Source: CAVTHK01 sp964552235 (lineage in GTDB: Bacteria; Spirochaetota; Spirochaetia; SZUA-6; CAVTHK01). From it: a DNA stretch of 51,578 nucleotides. The DNA lies in contig CAZKGO010000026.1 in assembly GCA_964552235.1 (NCBI GenBank), positions 1 to 51,578 of the forward strand, written 5' to 3'. Under the pieces are notes generated by a model that searched no databases, was not told where the DNA came from, and worked only from the letters and a program-made list of their open reading frames with translations. Below, in pieces: positions 51,338 through 51,578 of the stretch. The position numbers were made by a program, and so were the translations under genes. Every line of letters begins with the position of its first letter. Positions within the stretch are counted from its first letter, which is position 1.

Positions 51338-51578
51338 ATGAAGGTGGTCGTCTGCGGGGATTACCCGTGGGATACGCTCGAGAGCATCCGCGCCGTGTTC
51401 TGCGCAGGATGGCGCGTATGCGTCGCCGGGGCCGAACGGCTGGCAGCGGAGGCCTCCGACGCCCTGGCGCTCATGCCGGGCACGCGGCTGTCGGGCGGCC
51501 CCTCCTCGAGCATGCCCCGCTCCTGCGCCTCGTCCAGACCGGCGCAGGCTACGACAACGTGGATATCGAAGAGTGCAC
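51338..51578 (+). pseudogene. D-2-hydroxyacid dehydrogenase, partial, apparent frameshift
   Basis: The gene runs off the window. It starts MKVVVCGDYPWDTLESIRAV (GTG 51344 is an alternative start). After about 50 residues (LALMPGTRLS) the sense moves to a second frame: LLEHAPLLRLVQTGAGYDNV then DIEEC, the typical pre-Rossmann motif of D-isomer hydroxyacid dehydrogenases. A one-base change near 51495 would explain it. Whether this is mutation or a base-call error cannot be judged from this fragment. Confidence 0.55.

Noticed and set aside
1..51578. tRNA, rRNA, riboswitch or integrase-linked island
   Set aside because: No cloverleaf, rRNA core sequence, known riboswitch core or intact integrase could be recognised by reading; a covariance-model scan would be needed to exclude small RNAs.

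Overview
The window is a 51.6-kb piece of a very G+C-rich bacterial chromosome. It contains one run of exactly 100 Ns at 16196-16295, which points to a scaffolded draft or metagenome assembly. The best guess for the source is a high-GC spirochaete or a similar heterotroph. The evidence is the solute-binding proteins with Trp-Ala-Gly-Ser-Gln-Gly-type signal-peptide ends, the LplB/YtcP-type sugar permeases run by a membrane-anchored AraC regulator, and the 630-residue glutamine synthetase. This assignment is an inference; no rRNA, tRNA, CRISPR array, phage or replication origin was seen.

Left part (1-10.8 kb): a truncated epimerase and an M20 peptidase; an intact ribbon-helix-helix/PIN toxin-antitoxin pair with a palindromic operator; a TIGR04076-like protein and an aldo/keto reductase; a transposase remnant; a frameshifted DUF4258/DUF2283 pair; and a complete branched-chain amino acid type ABC transporter (livK-H-M-G-F, leftward). 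A third toxin-antitoxin relic follows: an intact HEPN gene beside fragments of a nucleotidyltransferase and a PIN protein.

Threonine-glycine region (10.8-18 kb): a leftward cluster encodes an SDR-type threonine 3-dehydrogenase, a NitT/TauT-type ABC transporter and 2-amino-3-ketobutyrate CoA ligase. It starts from a near-perfect promoter overlapped by a palindrome. Divergent to it lie an XRE-cupin regulator and a translationally coupled patatin. A hairpin-rich repeat carrying the N gap sits in the presumed tdh leader. Two convergent lipoprotein genes (18-19 kb) each carry one frameshift.

Ketose region (19-29.4 kb): one leftward eight-gene operon, probably transcribed as a leaderless message, encodes two paralogous solute-binding proteins, DhaK, DhaL, an MFS transporter, a membrane AraC regulator and two sugar permeases. 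It looks like a self-contained import, phosphorylation and sensing unit for a short keto-sugar or related compound.

Signalling and miscellaneous (29.4-42 kb): a NarL-type response regulator, a PAS-GAF-GAF histidine kinase and an ECF sigma factor in a row; a flavoprotein reductase; a DUF4037-like nucleotidyltransferase; a nucleotide pyrophosphatase-type phosphodiesterase; a long glutamine synthetase with a leaderless promoter; a CDP-glycerol glycerophosphotransferase-like protein; an enolase-superfamily dehydratase; and remnants of a sugar isomerase and of an oligopeptide ABC ATPase.

Right part (42-51.6 kb), the most interesting region: a GntR/UTRA regulator is divergent from an operon of two citrate-synthase-fold paralogs with altered catalytic residues, an acylating aldehyde dehydrogenase and a HAD protein. 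The two promoters share an inverted 9-bp motif. To the right are an EamA permease, a zinc alcohol dehydrogenase like those associated with phosphonate catabolism, a TIM-barrel isomerase, a phosphonoacetate-hydrolase-like enzyme and the start of a D-2-hydroxyacid dehydrogenase. Together they suggest an uncharacterised catabolic route for a phosphonate, sulfonate or similar carboxylate analogue.

Several genes in the window share an arrangement in which a TTGAC-type -35 and a -10 box lie so close to the start codon that the mRNA must be leaderless.
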